This document shows, one piece after another, positions 1 through 7,383 of a stretch of 20,825 nt of DNA. The translations under genes were made by a program, and so were the position numbers. The DNA is from Promethearchaeota archaeon (GTDB lineage: Archaea; Asgardarchaeota; Lokiarchaeia; Sigyniarchaeales; SOKP01), in NCBI GenBank assembly GCA_030612905.1, contig JAUWNA010000005.1, positions 1-20,825 on the forward strand, read 5' to 3'. Within the stretch, counting starts at the first letter, position 1; every line of letters begins with the position of its first letter. A model generated the notes under the pieces. The model saw nothing but the letters and a program-made list of their open reading frames with translations, searched no databases and was not told the origin of the DNA.

Positions 1-436
1 ATCGCTTATCGTAATACCAACCAACTAAATGGGCTTTTAAAGGAGGATCATTTTCGGGAAGTTCAGGAATTATGATTATCATTACACCATTTGAGAGATA
101 TTTTAAAATCTTTTTATCGATTGCGTGTAATTTATCGTTTCCTGAAGGGTGTGTATGACCCTGCCAAATTATATCTATTCCAAGCTCTTGTTTAAACTTC
201 CGCATATTGTAGATTTTCGATTTCTTATATCGCATCCAGCTTCTAGGTTTTACGTGAGTTTTGGTTTTTCTCAAATCTGGATTGATAATAAATTTATTAA
301 CTATTCCGAAGTTTTCTTTACGATCCGCAAAAATCCAGTAATTTTCGATGTTAGGATAAACTTCTGCTGCTCTTTGAGTGATTTCTTTAAAAATTCGATC
401 CGGTATTAAATATCTAAAATCTTTTGCCCCGCTCAT
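1..436 (-). CDS. JAMM/MPN (JAB) domain protein, C-terminus cut by window edge
   Basis: The reading frame opens at ATG 436-434 and runs off the window after 145 codons, so the C-terminus is missing. A JAMM metalloprotease motif is visible: a candidate Glu at residue 31, then HTHPSG at residues 94-99 and Asp107. The usual spacing HxH-x7-S-x2-D is kept, but the Ser position is His104. JAMM proteins are zinc isopeptidases or peptidases; in archaea they include desampylases that remove ubiquitin-like modifiers, and in Asgard archaea Rpn11-like enzymes. The substrate cannot be read here, and no ubiquitin-like or E1/E2 gene lies in the window. A GAGATGAT Shine-Dalgarno-like site sits 5 bases before the ATG. 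The zinc ligands support an active enzyme; the Ser-to-His change is unusual. Family call is good, specific role unknown. Confidence 0.72.
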   Translation of the reverse strand, partial: MSGAKDFRYLIPDRIFKEITQRAAEVYPNIENYWIFADRKENFGIVNKFIINPDLRKTKTHVKPRSWMRYKKSKIYNMRKFKQELGIDIIWQGHTHPSGNDKLHAIDKKILKYLSNGVMIIIIPELPENDPPLKAHLVGWYYDKR

Positions 437-682
437 TTTTTATATCATCTCAATTTAGGTCAATGAAACATAAAATTTATATTTTTCTTATAAGTATTCT
501 TTAAAGTATAAATTACGAGAGTAAAATAAAAAAAAATTTATTTAATTAAATATAATCTATTTTAATACCTATATCATAAATAATCAAAAAAAATTAAAAA
601 TATAGATCATCCATTAAACATGGATAGTTCGGTGGAGTGTGAAATAATAAATACCACTTTATCGAAAAACCATAATTCCAGA
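437..682. other. AT-rich spacer between JAMM gene and tRNA-Ser
   Basis: No credible gene is seen. It holds the upstream region of the minus-strand JAMM gene and the promoter region of tRNA-Ser. An AATAAATA stretch at 645-652, about 31-38 bases before the tRNA, is a possible TATA box. A 6-bp inverted repeat, ATCCAT/ATGGAT, lies at 609-625 in a slightly less AT-rich patch. Confidence 0.4.
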
Positions 683-787
683 GCACCTGTAGCCTAGTGG
701 TAAGACGCTGGCCTTGAGCGTACAATAGAAACTATCAAGTAAGCCAGTGCGCGTAAGCGCTCGGGGGTTCAAATCCCTCCAGGTGCG
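683..787 (+). tRNA. tRNA-Ser(TGA) with 23-nt intron at 37/38
   Basis: The acceptor stem GCACCTG (683-689) pairs with CAGGTGC (780-786), followed by discriminator G787. The anticodon stem CTGGC (708-712) pairs with GCCAG (743-747). Loop bases 713-718 plus 742 give anticodon TGA (715-717). The long variable arm at 748-762 has a GCGC/GCGC stem, and T-arm GGGGG-TTCAAAT-CCCTC lies at 763-779. The long arm and G discriminator fit serine, not leucine. The intron is 719-741. A canonical bulge-helix-bulge forms: central helix CTTG (713-716)/CAAG (736-739), 3-nt bulges AGC (717-719) and TAA (740-742), with cuts after the second bulge base giving exactly these ends. The D-stem has one mismatch. CCA is not encoded. 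Confidence 0.93.
719..741 (+). other. canonical tRNA intron (position 37/38) of tRNA-Ser
   Basis: 23-nt archaeal intron immediately 3' of the anticodon. The two 3-nt bulges and 4-bp central helix fix both cuts, and a short ATAG/CTAT hairpin forms inside. The tRNA-splicing endonuclease is expected to remove it. Confidence 0.88.
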
Positions 788-812
788 TTTTCAATGATGA
801 TATAAATAAACA

Positions 813-916
813 GGGCTATTAGCGCAGGCAGGTAGCGCATCCGGCTCTTAACCGGCAGGTCGGGGGTTCGATACTTCCACCCTTATCAGATGGAAGCGAA
901 AGTCCCTCATAGCCCG
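813..916 (+). tRNA. tRNA-Lys(CTT) with 30-nt intron in the T-loop
   Basis: Acceptor GGGCTAT (813-819) pairs with ATAGCCC (909-915); discriminator G916. D-stem GCGC/GCGC lies at 822-825 and 835-838. The anticodon loop at 845-851 carries CTT (847-849) between stems 840-844 and 852-856, with a T.C mismatch at the top pair. T-stem GGGGG (862-866) pairs with CCCTC (904-908). The T-loop is interrupted: TTCGAT (867-872), a 30-nt insert (873-902), then T903, giving the seven-base loop TTCGATT after splicing. The insert forms a textbook bulge-helix-bulge. CCA is not encoded. Discriminator and anticodon agree on lysine. Confidence 0.93.
873..902 (+). other. noncanonical T-loop intron (59/60) of tRNA-Lys
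   Basis: Central helix TTCG (867-870)/CGAA (897-900); 5' bulge ATA (871-873); 3' bulge AGT (901-903); outer helix is the T-stem; inner helix CTTCCA (874-879)/TGGAAG (891-896). Cutting after the second base of each bulge yields the 30-nt intron and restores a seven-base T-loop. Confidence 0.88.
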
Positions 917-953
917 CTTATTTTTTAAATTAAAAGAAAAAAGGTTTGTCGCT

Positions 954-1916
954 TTATAAATATTGAAATATCACTTCAAAATCAGAGAAATCAAATGGTT
1001 TTAAGATGTAGCCATTGGCTTTACTATCTTCAAAATTTTTTTTTACTTCAGAACCCGGGATGGCCGTTAGTAAAAAGACTTTTATGTCTTTAAGATTTTT
1101 ATTTGCTTTAATTTTTTTACAGATGTCGTAACCGCTATAATCTGGCAAAATAATATCGAGTAGAACTAATTTACAAGGGTTATTGGCTAATTCTTGCAAT
1201 CCTTTTGTTCCACTTACAACACCCTTACAAGAAAAACCTTTGCTATCAAAATAACTCGTTAACAATCTAATTGTTGCTAAGTCATCTTCGATTAGCAATA
1301 TATCGTACTTAGAACTTTCCATTTTTATATTATCTAGAATACTAATTATTTTATTCTCGAGAAGTAAAGATTGCTCGAAGATGTTTTTAATTGTATTAAA
1401 TACATCCTCCGTCAATTCCTCCCTATAATTCTCAATTAATAGTTGTGAAAACCCCTTAATTGATGTTAATGGCTCTTTCAATGCGTGGGATATGTTTGTA
1501 AGAGTTTTCTCGTCTATTTTATGCAAGTCTTCACCGATTAAACCCGATTTCTGCTTAATAAAGTAATTTACGCTTTCTCTTATGAGTTTTGATACAGTTT
1601 TGTATTTATCTTTATGAGTATTTATAAAATCCTGCCAATCAGCTTTAGTTTCATCGGCTACATACAACGAAATTCGCTCTTTTTCGCGATCATAAATTTT
1701 TTCTCCTTTCAACCATTTAATAAAACCTTCGGTTATAGAACCGCGCCAGATAGCGTATTTATCGGTTTCCTCTTCGTATTCTTTCATTAATGCTTTAACT
1801 TTTTCGCTCTTCAAATCAAGATTTTTTAATTCATTTTCAGTCACTTTAGGCATAGAATACTTATTCTCATCGTTCGAATTACTATTGCGTTTCTTTTCGT
1901 CAGGAATTTTTAACAC
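954..1916 (-). CDS. RHH-like / HisKA-dimerisation / receiver regulator, paralog A
   Basis: A 320-residue cytoplasmic regulator without transmembrane segments. Residues 1-30 are polar and charged. Residues 50-120 share a YAIWRG...WLKGEKIY block with the next gene, followed by a strand RISLYV and a TVSKLIRESV helix resembling a ribbon-helix-helix DNA-binding fold. Residues 137-200 form a histidine-kinase dimerisation/phosphoacceptor domain with H-box ISHALKEPL (His144), but no ATP-binding domain follows. Residues 203-320 are a receiver with acidic E210-D211-D212, phosphoacceptor Asp254, Thr284 and Lys306 all present. It probably receives phosphate from a separate kinase and controls transcription. 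The GTG at 1916 lies inside an AGGTG Shine-Dalgarno match; ATT at 1907 is an in-frame alternative start. It ends about 40 bases from tRNA-Lys, convergent with it. Confidence 0.8.
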   Translation of the reverse strand: MLKIPDEKKRNSNSNDENKYSMPKVTENELKNLDLKSEKVKALMKEYEEETDKYAIWRGSITEGFIKWLKGEKIYDREKERISLYVADETKADWQDFINTHKDKYKTVSKLIRESVNYFIKQKSGLIGEDLHKIDEKTLTNISHALKEPLTSIKGFSQLLIENYREELTEDVFNTIKNIFEQSLLLENKIISILDNIKMESSKYDILLIEDDLATIRLLTSYFDSKGFSCKGVVSGTKGLQELANNPCKLVLLDIILPDYSGYDICKKIKANKNLKDIKVFLLTAIPGSEVKKNFEDSKANGYILKPFDFSDFEVIFQYL

Positions 1917-2135
1917 CTATATTTTTACTTTGTGATTTAATTGTTTTTTACAGTTCAAAATTTAACTTAAATATTTACTTATTATAAAAAATTCTATTTT
2001 TGTTATGTTAAATATTACATAAAAGTAATTTTTTACAAAAAATAAACATTATTTATTATATTAATAAGTAAGTAATCTATAATATTTTTTTTTTAAATCC
2101 TAATAAAGGATTATTATAATAGAATCTGAATCTAA
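1917..2135. other. AT-rich spacer between the two regulator paralogs
   Basis: About 220 bases of A/T-rich DNA with no credible gene. It separates the tandem paralogs and presumably holds paralog A's promoter and paralog B's T-rich terminator. No clear operator repeat was found. Confidence 0.35.
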
Positions 2136-3107
2136 TTATTTTGCTCTTCCGTTTAATATTTCAAAAATAATGTCAAAATCAGAAAAGTTAAAAGGTTTAA
2201 GAATAAACCCATCTACTTTTGTTTCTTCAATGTGTTTTTTTACCTCAGACGCCGAAATGGCCGTAAGAAAGTACACAGGAATTTTTTTATAAGAGTTATC
2301 AGTTTTTATGGTTTTACAAATATCGTAACCACTTAAATCTGGCAAAATTATGTCTAATAAAATGACTTTAGGTGTAGCTCTTCGTAGTTCTTCCAATCCT
2401 TTCGCTCCGCTAACAACCCCTTTACAACTGTATTTTTTACTGTCAAAATAACTGGTAATCAATCTAATTGTTGCTAAATCGTCTTCAATTAGTAAAATGT
2501 CGTATGGAGAACTATCGGGTTTTATGTTGTCTAAGAAATTCTTTATAATATTCTCTAACAAATTGCTTTGATCAAAGATATTTTTCACAGTTTCTTTTAC
2601 GTGGGTACTCAATTTATCTTTATATTCTTCGCTCTCAAGCAATAATTGAGAGTATCCTTTAATAGAAGTTAATGGTTCTTTTAACGCGTGAGATATGTTA
2701 GATATTGTTTTCGGGTTAAGTTTAGATAATTCGCTAGAAACTTTACTAGAGTCTTCAATAAACGACTTGACGCTCTGCCTTATTAGCTCAGAAAAAGTAG
2801 GAAAATCTTCTTTGTTTGTGTTAATAAATTCCTGCCAATCATCCTTAGTGTCGTCAGCTACATACAAAGAAATTCTTTCTTTATCTCGTGTATATATTTT
2901 TTCGCCTTTTAGCCATTTCTTAAACCCCTCCGTTACAGCTCCCCGCCAAATCGCGTATTTACCCGTCTCTCTCTCGTATTTCTTCATAAGGCGTTTAATT
3001 TTTTCATCGTCCAAATCAAGATTTTTAATTTCTTCTTCGGTCATTCGAGGGATATCGCCATTTTTTTCAGTTTTCCCCCCTTTCTTAATTTCAGGTTGTT
3101 CTTTCAC
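2136..3107 (-). CDS. RHH-like / HisKA-dimerisation / receiver regulator, paralog B
   Basis: Tandem paralog of the gene at 954-1916 with the same order of parts: charged N-terminus, YAIWRG/WLKGEKIY block and RHH-like region (about residues 50-118), kinase dimerisation domain with His140 in ISHALKEPL, and a receiver with E208-D209-D210, Asp252, Thr282 and Lys304 intact. The H-box, the receiver active site and the IEDDLATIRL segment are nearly identical between copies, while the N-termini differ. No ATPase domain is present. GTG 3107 has no nearby Shine-Dalgarno. The frame stays open upstream to a stop at 3192-3194, and GGTGAAATA near 3183-3191 suggests a longer protein beginning at a non-AUG codon. 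Regulatory function is inferred from the domains; target genes are unknown. Confidence 0.79.
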   Translation of the reverse strand: MKEQPEIKKGGKTEKNGDIPRMTEEEIKNLDLDDEKIKRLMKKYERETGKYAIWRGAVTEGFKKWLKGEKIYTRDKERISLYVADDTKDDWQEFINTNKEDFPTFSELIRQSVKSFIEDSSKVSSELSKLNPKTISNISHALKEPLTSIKGYSQLLLESEEYKDKLSTHVKETVKNIFDQSNLLENIIKNFLDNIKPDSSPYDILLIEDDLATIRLITSYFDSKKYSCKGVVSGAKGLEELRRATPKVILLDIILPDLSGYDICKTIKTDNSYKKIPVYFLTAISASEVKKHIEETKVDGFILKPFNFSDFDIIFEILNGRAK

Positions 3108-3721
3108 AGTTTTTGAATTACGGTCTCCTTTTTTTGACCTATCTTCCGATTTGTCCGAGTTTCTCCGTTCTGCTGTGATCAGTATTTCACCTTAAAACAC
3201 GATTTTTACCAAAAAAATAGTGAAAGAAGTATTATTTAATATTATCTAAATAGAAATTTTTTGCTCACTCTTAAGCAACTTTTTTTTTTTGAGTAATTTA
3301 AATCGCGCCACCTTACGAAAAAAATGAAATTTTAACAGATTTCCACATTCTAAAATAATTCCTTGCTATGAATAGAAAAATCCAAACCCGACAAAAAAGA
3401 ATCTTTACTTATGGTATATATCGATATTATATAGATTTTTAATCCCATTAAAAATATTTATATTCAAATTCATCTTTTTCACAGAAAAAAATTGAATTCG
3501 TTATCAAAAAAAAAATTTGTTGCTATAATCCGTAAATTTTTGAATTAAAATCGTAATGTTTAAATATGTAAGAAGACTAATTTGTGATAACAGAATATAA
3601 TTGTGTGTACAAAAAGTAATTTTTGTTATCATTTAATTCCTATGAAAATTAGGAAAATGAAAAAAAAATAAAAAAAAAATAAAAAATAATTTTTACATGG
3701 TTTGGAAAGAGGTATGTTAAA
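3108..3721. promoter_or_regulatory. long AT-rich divergent upstream region with dyad repeats
   Basis: About 610 bases between regulator B (-) and TFB (+), with no credible gene beyond a possible N-terminal extension of B up to about 3191. A perfect 9-bp inverted repeat, ATTTTTAAT/ATTAAAAAT with a CCC spacer, spans 3435-3455. TGATAACA (3585-3592) and TGTTATCA (3624-3631) form an 8-bp inverted pair, and GTTATCA recurs at 3500-3506. The last 60 bases before TFB are nearly pure A/T. These sites could be operators for TFB or regulator B, or chance in such AT-rich DNA. Confidence 0.4.
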
Positions 3722-4615
3722 ATGGTCGTAGAAATAGATGTGTTAACAAATTTATGCCCCGAATGCGGGGGAAGTACAATCAATGTTCTAGAAAGAGGGG
3801 AAACCGTCTGTCAACAATGTGGTTTGGTTGTAGGCGAGAGAAATTTAGACATTAATCATAGTGGAATTAGAGCCTATTCTAAACACGAAAAAGATAGAAA
3901 GGAGCGTACAGGATCTCCTATGTCGATCTTGATGCCAGATATTGGCTTAAGTACTGTTATTGATAGGACAAAAATCAAAAACCCAGATTTAAGACGGGCT
4001 GCTAAGTGGAATACGCACTTATCCTGGGAAAAACGCAACATGTTAATGGCTATAACTGAATTAAAAAGAATTGGCGGCAACTTAAATTTTCCTGAAAGAG
4101 TAAAAAAATCAGCAGTACGATTGTATAAAGAAGTTTTTAAAAGACAACTATTAAGAGGCAGGTCAATTAATGGTATGGTTGCGGCTTGTGCTTATTACGC
4201 GTGTAAAGACGAAAAAGTACCTATTACTCTTCAAGAAATTTTAGCGGAAGCCTCTATTAACGACAACATCGTAAAAAAGTGCTATAAAATATTGGTTCGG
4301 GAGTTAAATTTAAAAATATCGCATATCGATCCAATTACATTAATTCCGCGTTATTGCGCAGATTTGAATCTAGGGATTGAGGTCGAAAAAGAGGCGATGC
4401 GCGTACTTCAAAATTTTATTAAAACTACTTCGATATCTGGCAAGGATCCTAAAGGATTGTGTGCGGGCGCTATATATCTTGTAGCGAAGTTGAGAAACGT
4501 TAAAGTGAGTCAGAAAGATATTTCGCGCGTAATTTCCGTTACGGAAGTCACATTACGTTCAAGGTATAAAGAACTACTTAAAAATATAAGTTTTAATTTT
4601 GCTCCATCAAATTAA
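3722..4615 (+). CDS. tfb: transcription initiation factor B (TFB)
   Basis: Archaeal TFIIB homologue that joins TBP at the promoter and recruits RNA polymerase. The 297-residue length is normal. The N-terminal zinc ribbon has Cys12, Cys15, Cys30 and Cys33. Residues 45-95 form the B-reader/linker, including GLSTVIDRTKIKN, and two cyclin-like repeats follow at about 100-190 and 200-290, the first with the RLYKEVFKR and MVAACAYYACK stretches typical of the family. ATG 3722 is preceded by a GAGGT Shine-Dalgarno about 8 bases away. It is a monocistron, divergent from regulator B, and ends at a T-rich stretch. Archaea often carry several TFBs; whether this is the main or an alternative copy cannot be told here. 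Confidence 0.96.
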   Translation: MVVEIDVLTNLCPECGGSTINVLERGETVCQQCGLVVGERNLDINHSGIRAYSKHEKDRKERTGSPMSILMPDIGLSTVIDRTKIKNPDLRRAAKWNTHLSWEKRNMLMAITELKRIGGNLNFPERVKKSAVRLYKEVFKRQLLRGRSINGMVAACAYYACKDEKVPITLQEILAEASINDNIVKKCYKILVRELNLKISHIDPITLIPRYCADLNLGIEVEKEAMRVLQNFIKTTSISGKDPKGLCAGAIYLVAKLRNVKVSQKDISRVISVTEVTLRSRYKELLKNISFNFAPSN

Positions 4616-4635
4616 TTAATATTTTAAAAGATTGA

Positions 4636-4661
4636 TTTTTTCTTTATTTTTCTTTATTTTC
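4636..4661 (+). terminator. T-rich terminator after TFB
   Basis: A T-rich run containing a tandem TTTCTTTATT unit begins about 20 bases after the TFB stop. Archaeal RNA polymerase terminates at such T-tracts. It lies between convergent TFB and DUF47 genes. Confidence 0.5.
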
Positions 4662-4735
4662 TAAAAGAATTAACAATTGATTTTTTAATTTCTATAAATT
4701 GATGTTGATTTCGTTCTTATGCAAATTATTTTGAC

Positions 4736-5419
4736 TTAAAGACCGCTCGTACTTGTAAGAAGAACCATAATATAATCGGCAACGCCTTCAATAGAATCGG
4801 AAATAGCTTCTAAAATGTCGAATATGTTTCCGATAGTAAAAATTGTAAAGAAATTTACATTGTAGTCTGTTTCTTGAAGGCTTTTTCTTAATTTAATATT
4901 TAATAGGTCCACTTCGTGTTCGTATTGATTTATTAGTTTAGCGTACTCTTTCACATTTTTCCTTTCTTCCACTAAATCAATCACGATCTTATCTAAATAT
5001 TCAACTGCTTCTACGGTTGTTTCTATTATTTTCAAGACAATACTTATGGTCTCTTCGCTACTTTGTTCCCAAAAACTTATTGGTATCGTAACAATTCTTC
5101 GAGCAACGCCAGTACTACAATTTGCTACATCATCCAATCTTTTTACTAAATGTGATAAGTTTAGTCTTATGCTGGGGTTTAATTCTCCTTTAGAGACTTC
5201 TCTTTGGATTCTCCGTCTTAATTTATCTGCATCGTCTTCTAGAAGATCAACTTTATGAAAATTTTTATTAGCTTTTTCGATTTTTTTCTCTTTTAGTAAT
5301 AAATTTAGCCCAACTTCTAATTCTTTTACGCATTCTTGAACTATTTGCGCGTGTTTGATTGTTTTTTCCAAGACATTTAGAGCAGTTTCTCTTTTTAAAA
5401 ATTCTATCAATGAACCCAT
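4736..5419 (-). CDS. PhoU-like DUF47 protein (canonical member)
   Basis: All-helical cytoplasmic protein of the DUF47/TIGR00153 branch of PhoU, which typically accompanies Pit-type transporters and is thought to control phosphate uptake through bound metal ions. With ATG 5419 it has 227 residues. Both repeats carry E-x3-D metal motifs: EDDAD around residues 61-65 with LDD at 95-97, and EHEVD around 167-171 with EAISD around 204-208. I prefer ATG 5419 over GTG 5428 because the bases TGTGAT, 4 bases before the ATG, match the Shine-Dalgarno; GTG-initiated MIKMGS would put that site inside the gene. It is last in a three-gene unit behind the Pit permease, with about a 60-base gap. Confidence 0.88.
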   Translation of the reverse strand: MGSLIEFLKRETALNVLEKTIKHAQIVQECVKELEVGLNLLLKEKKIEKANKNFHKVDLLEDDADKLRRRIQREVSKGELNPSIRLNLSHLVKRLDDVANCSTGVARRIVTIPISFWEQSSEETISIVLKIIETTVEAVEYLDKIVIDLVEERKNVKEYAKLINQYEHEVDLLNIKLRKSLQETDYNVNFFTIFTIGNIFDILEAISDSIEGVADYIMVLLTSTSGL

Positions 5420-5481
5420 TTTTATCACATTTTTTTCTCTTTTTGTAATGTTTTATATCACAATATATTATATATATTTTA

Positions 5482-6513
5482 TTAGGTTAATCCAAATAAA
5501 TTAAATCCAAAATAAATAAACCCCGCTAGAGCAGCTGCAATTGGAAAAGTTAGAACCCAATATATCCCCATTTTTCCTAATCCTTTGTAATCTACTTCTT
5601 TTTTTTGAGCTAAACCCATACCAACTATACAAAATACGATAACATGGCTATGAGATATTGGTAAACTTAATAATGTAGCAACCATCAAAATTAAGGCAGT
5701 ACTTAATTGAATAATTAAACCTTCGCTCGGACGAGAATCAATCATTTGCGACGCTAAGTTTCTAATTACGTATCGTGCGGCAAAATATATTCCAATACAA
5801 GAAGCAATTCCGCATATAAACGCGTAGAATATATACTGCCCCATATTCAACGAGCCATTGTCCAATAACCCGTAAAGGATACCTAAAGCCTCCCCCGAAT
5901 TTGCACCCACCCATATCTCGGCAAAGATAACAGTAATTAACAATAACCATTTGAAATTCTTTTCAGAATTCTCGATCTGGTTCAAACCTTTTAATTTTGA
6001 TAAATAAGTTTTAGCAAATATTTTAAAAAGTATAAAAGTAATAATTAAGCCAAACACAGGCGATATGAACCAACTAAGGACGACGTTACCTAATTTAACC
6101 CAATTAAACGCCGTTTCTGGATTTACCCCTCCTTGTAAAAAAGAATACACGATTACAACTCCAACTATGCTCCCTATTAGTGAGTGAGTGCTACTTAATG
6201 GAATTCCCGCGAAACTCCCGATTACTAACCAAATTATACTGCTTATCAAAACAGTTAACAACATAATAGTAGTATAAGTTAAACCCTCTCCTAATAAATC
6301 AGCACCTACCGTTTTTGCTACAAACGAAAAGCTAAAGGAGAACATCCCAGCTCCAACGGCTATACCCCCAATTAATAATGCAACCTTAAACTTTAAAACT
6401 CCTGCTCCTACTAACGAAGATAAAGTTTCGTCATTAGCGCCTATAGCGAATGCGAGAGAGATTGCCAAAATAATTAAAACGATAACTAAAATTGAAGTTA
6501 GATCACCCGCCAT
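5482..6513 (-). CDS. pit: inorganic phosphate (Pit/PiT family) permease
   Basis: Polytopic membrane protein of 343 residues with about ten hydrophobic segments in two inverted halves, as in cation-coupled phosphate permeases. The first half keeps GAND (25-28) and IPLSSTHSLIG (103-113). In the second half the signatures have drifted: GANS (202-205) replaces GAND and LPISHSH (283-289) replaces the usual PxSTTH. The Asp-to-Ser change and the extra His may alter coupling ion or substrate, so sulphate or another oxyanion cannot be excluded. It lies between two DUF47 genes, 20 bases after the upstream one, so co-transcription is likely. The ATG is at 6513; there is only a weak GATTGAT-like Shine-Dalgarno. 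Confidence 0.9.
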   Translation of the reverse strand: MAGDLTSILVIVLIILAISLAFAIGANDETLSSLVGAGVLKFKVALLIGGIAVGAGMFSFSFSFVAKTVGADLLGEGLTYTTIMLLTVLISSIIWLVIGSFAGIPLSSTHSLIGSIVGVVIVYSFLQGGVNPETAFNWVKLGNVVLSWFISPVFGLIITFILFKIFAKTYLSKLKGLNQIENSEKNFKWLLLITVIFAEIWVGANSGEALGILYGLLDNGSLNMGQYIFYAFICGIASCIGIYFAARYVIRNLASQMIDSRPSEGLIIQLSTALILMVATLLSLPISHSHVIVFCIVGMGLAQKKEVDYKGLGKMGIYWVLTFPIAAALAGFIYFGFNLFGLT

Positions 6514-6533
6514 ATCAATCGTAGTTTTATAAT

Positions 6534-7196
6534 TTAATCGAAAATTAAATATTTAATCGCTATAAATTGAATGTATTCTGAAAAACTTTTGATGTGGTCA
6601 GCCAACATCATTACACCTTCTATTAATTCTTTCAAGTAAAGGAAGGTCCTAGATAAATAATCCATATCATAATTATACAAACGATTAAGAAGCTCCCACT
6701 CTTCTTTTCTCATCCTTCGCCTTTCGTCTTTGACATTTTCGCAGATATCGTGAGCTTTGGTTAAATCAGAACCAATAAATTTGATTGCGTTTGTTAATTG
6801 ATTTGAAATCAATTTTAATGATTTAAGTATATTCAGTATTTGGAGTTTAAACTCTTCATCAGGAAATACAACTCTATAAAGGAGCATTTTGTTAGCAGAA
6901 TATTCTCCAATATTTTTGATATCGTTAATTTTATTAAATAGTTTTAGCCTGTCCGCCTTTGAAAACATTAGCTTAGATTTAAAAATCTTAGATTCAAAAG
7001 CCTTTTTGATTCGAACTTCAGTATTAGTCTCAATGACATAATTTAGGTTTTGTGTGAAATTGTCAAAATCTTCCTCGACAAGAAATTCAATACCTTCAAT
7101 TAATTTCAAATTTTGTTCGTTTATGTTATCAACAAATAAGTGCGTTAATTCATCAATATTTAATTTTTTTAACTCTTTCTCACTTATCTCCTTCAT
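6534..7196 (-). CDS. divergent PhoU-like DUF47 protein
   Basis: A 220-residue, almost wholly helical, charged protein with no signal or membrane segment. It looks like a diverged DUF47/PhoU relative: internal helices contain DIKNIGEYSANKML, like the DDIAD...A segment of the family, and a C-terminal helix with LADHIKSFSEY. The classical E-x3-D metal motifs are eroded compared with the canonical copy at 4736-5419; only scattered acidic residues remain. It is first in the unit, 20 bases before the Pit permease. ATG 7196 is preceded by GAGGGT about 10 bases upstream. Possibly a second regulatory subunit or a metal-independent partner. The DUF47 call rests partly on the context. Confidence 0.68.
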   Translation of the reverse strand: MKEISEKELKKLNIDELTHLFVDNINEQNLKLIEGIEFLVEEDFDNFTQNLNYVIETNTEVRIKKAFESKIFKSKLMFSKADRLKLFNKINDIKNIGEYSANKMLLYRVVFPDEEFKLQILNILKSLKLISNQLTNAIKFIGSDLTKAHDICENVKDERRRMRKEEWELLNRLYNYDMDYLSRTFLYLKELIEGVMMLADHIKSFSEYIQFIAIKYLIFD

Positions 7197-7383
7197 ACGG
7201 AATATACCCTCGAGTATTCTAAAATTTTTGATATATACGATATATATAATTATATAGAATTAATAATTTCTATTGGAAATTTAATTTTACTATTTTTTTT
7301 TTAATATCAAAATATACTTTGTATGCTAGAAAATTAGTAGCCTTACTTGAAATTTAAATTAATTTTTTTATTATCACCTTAAG

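Noticed and set aside
149..409. 86-residue open frame on the + strand
   Set aside because: Antisense to the JAMM gene, which has a recognisable motif and a Shine-Dalgarno; the + product matches nothing.
609..625. 6-bp inverted repeat ATCCAT/ATGGAT before tRNA-Ser, considered as an operator or small RNA
   Set aside because: Short and easily expected by chance; no conserved box or terminator supports an RNA.
2695..3195. 166-residue open frame on the + strand
   Set aside because: Lies opposite regulator B, whose protein has clear domains; the + frame gives a low-complexity Ser/Phe-rich product.
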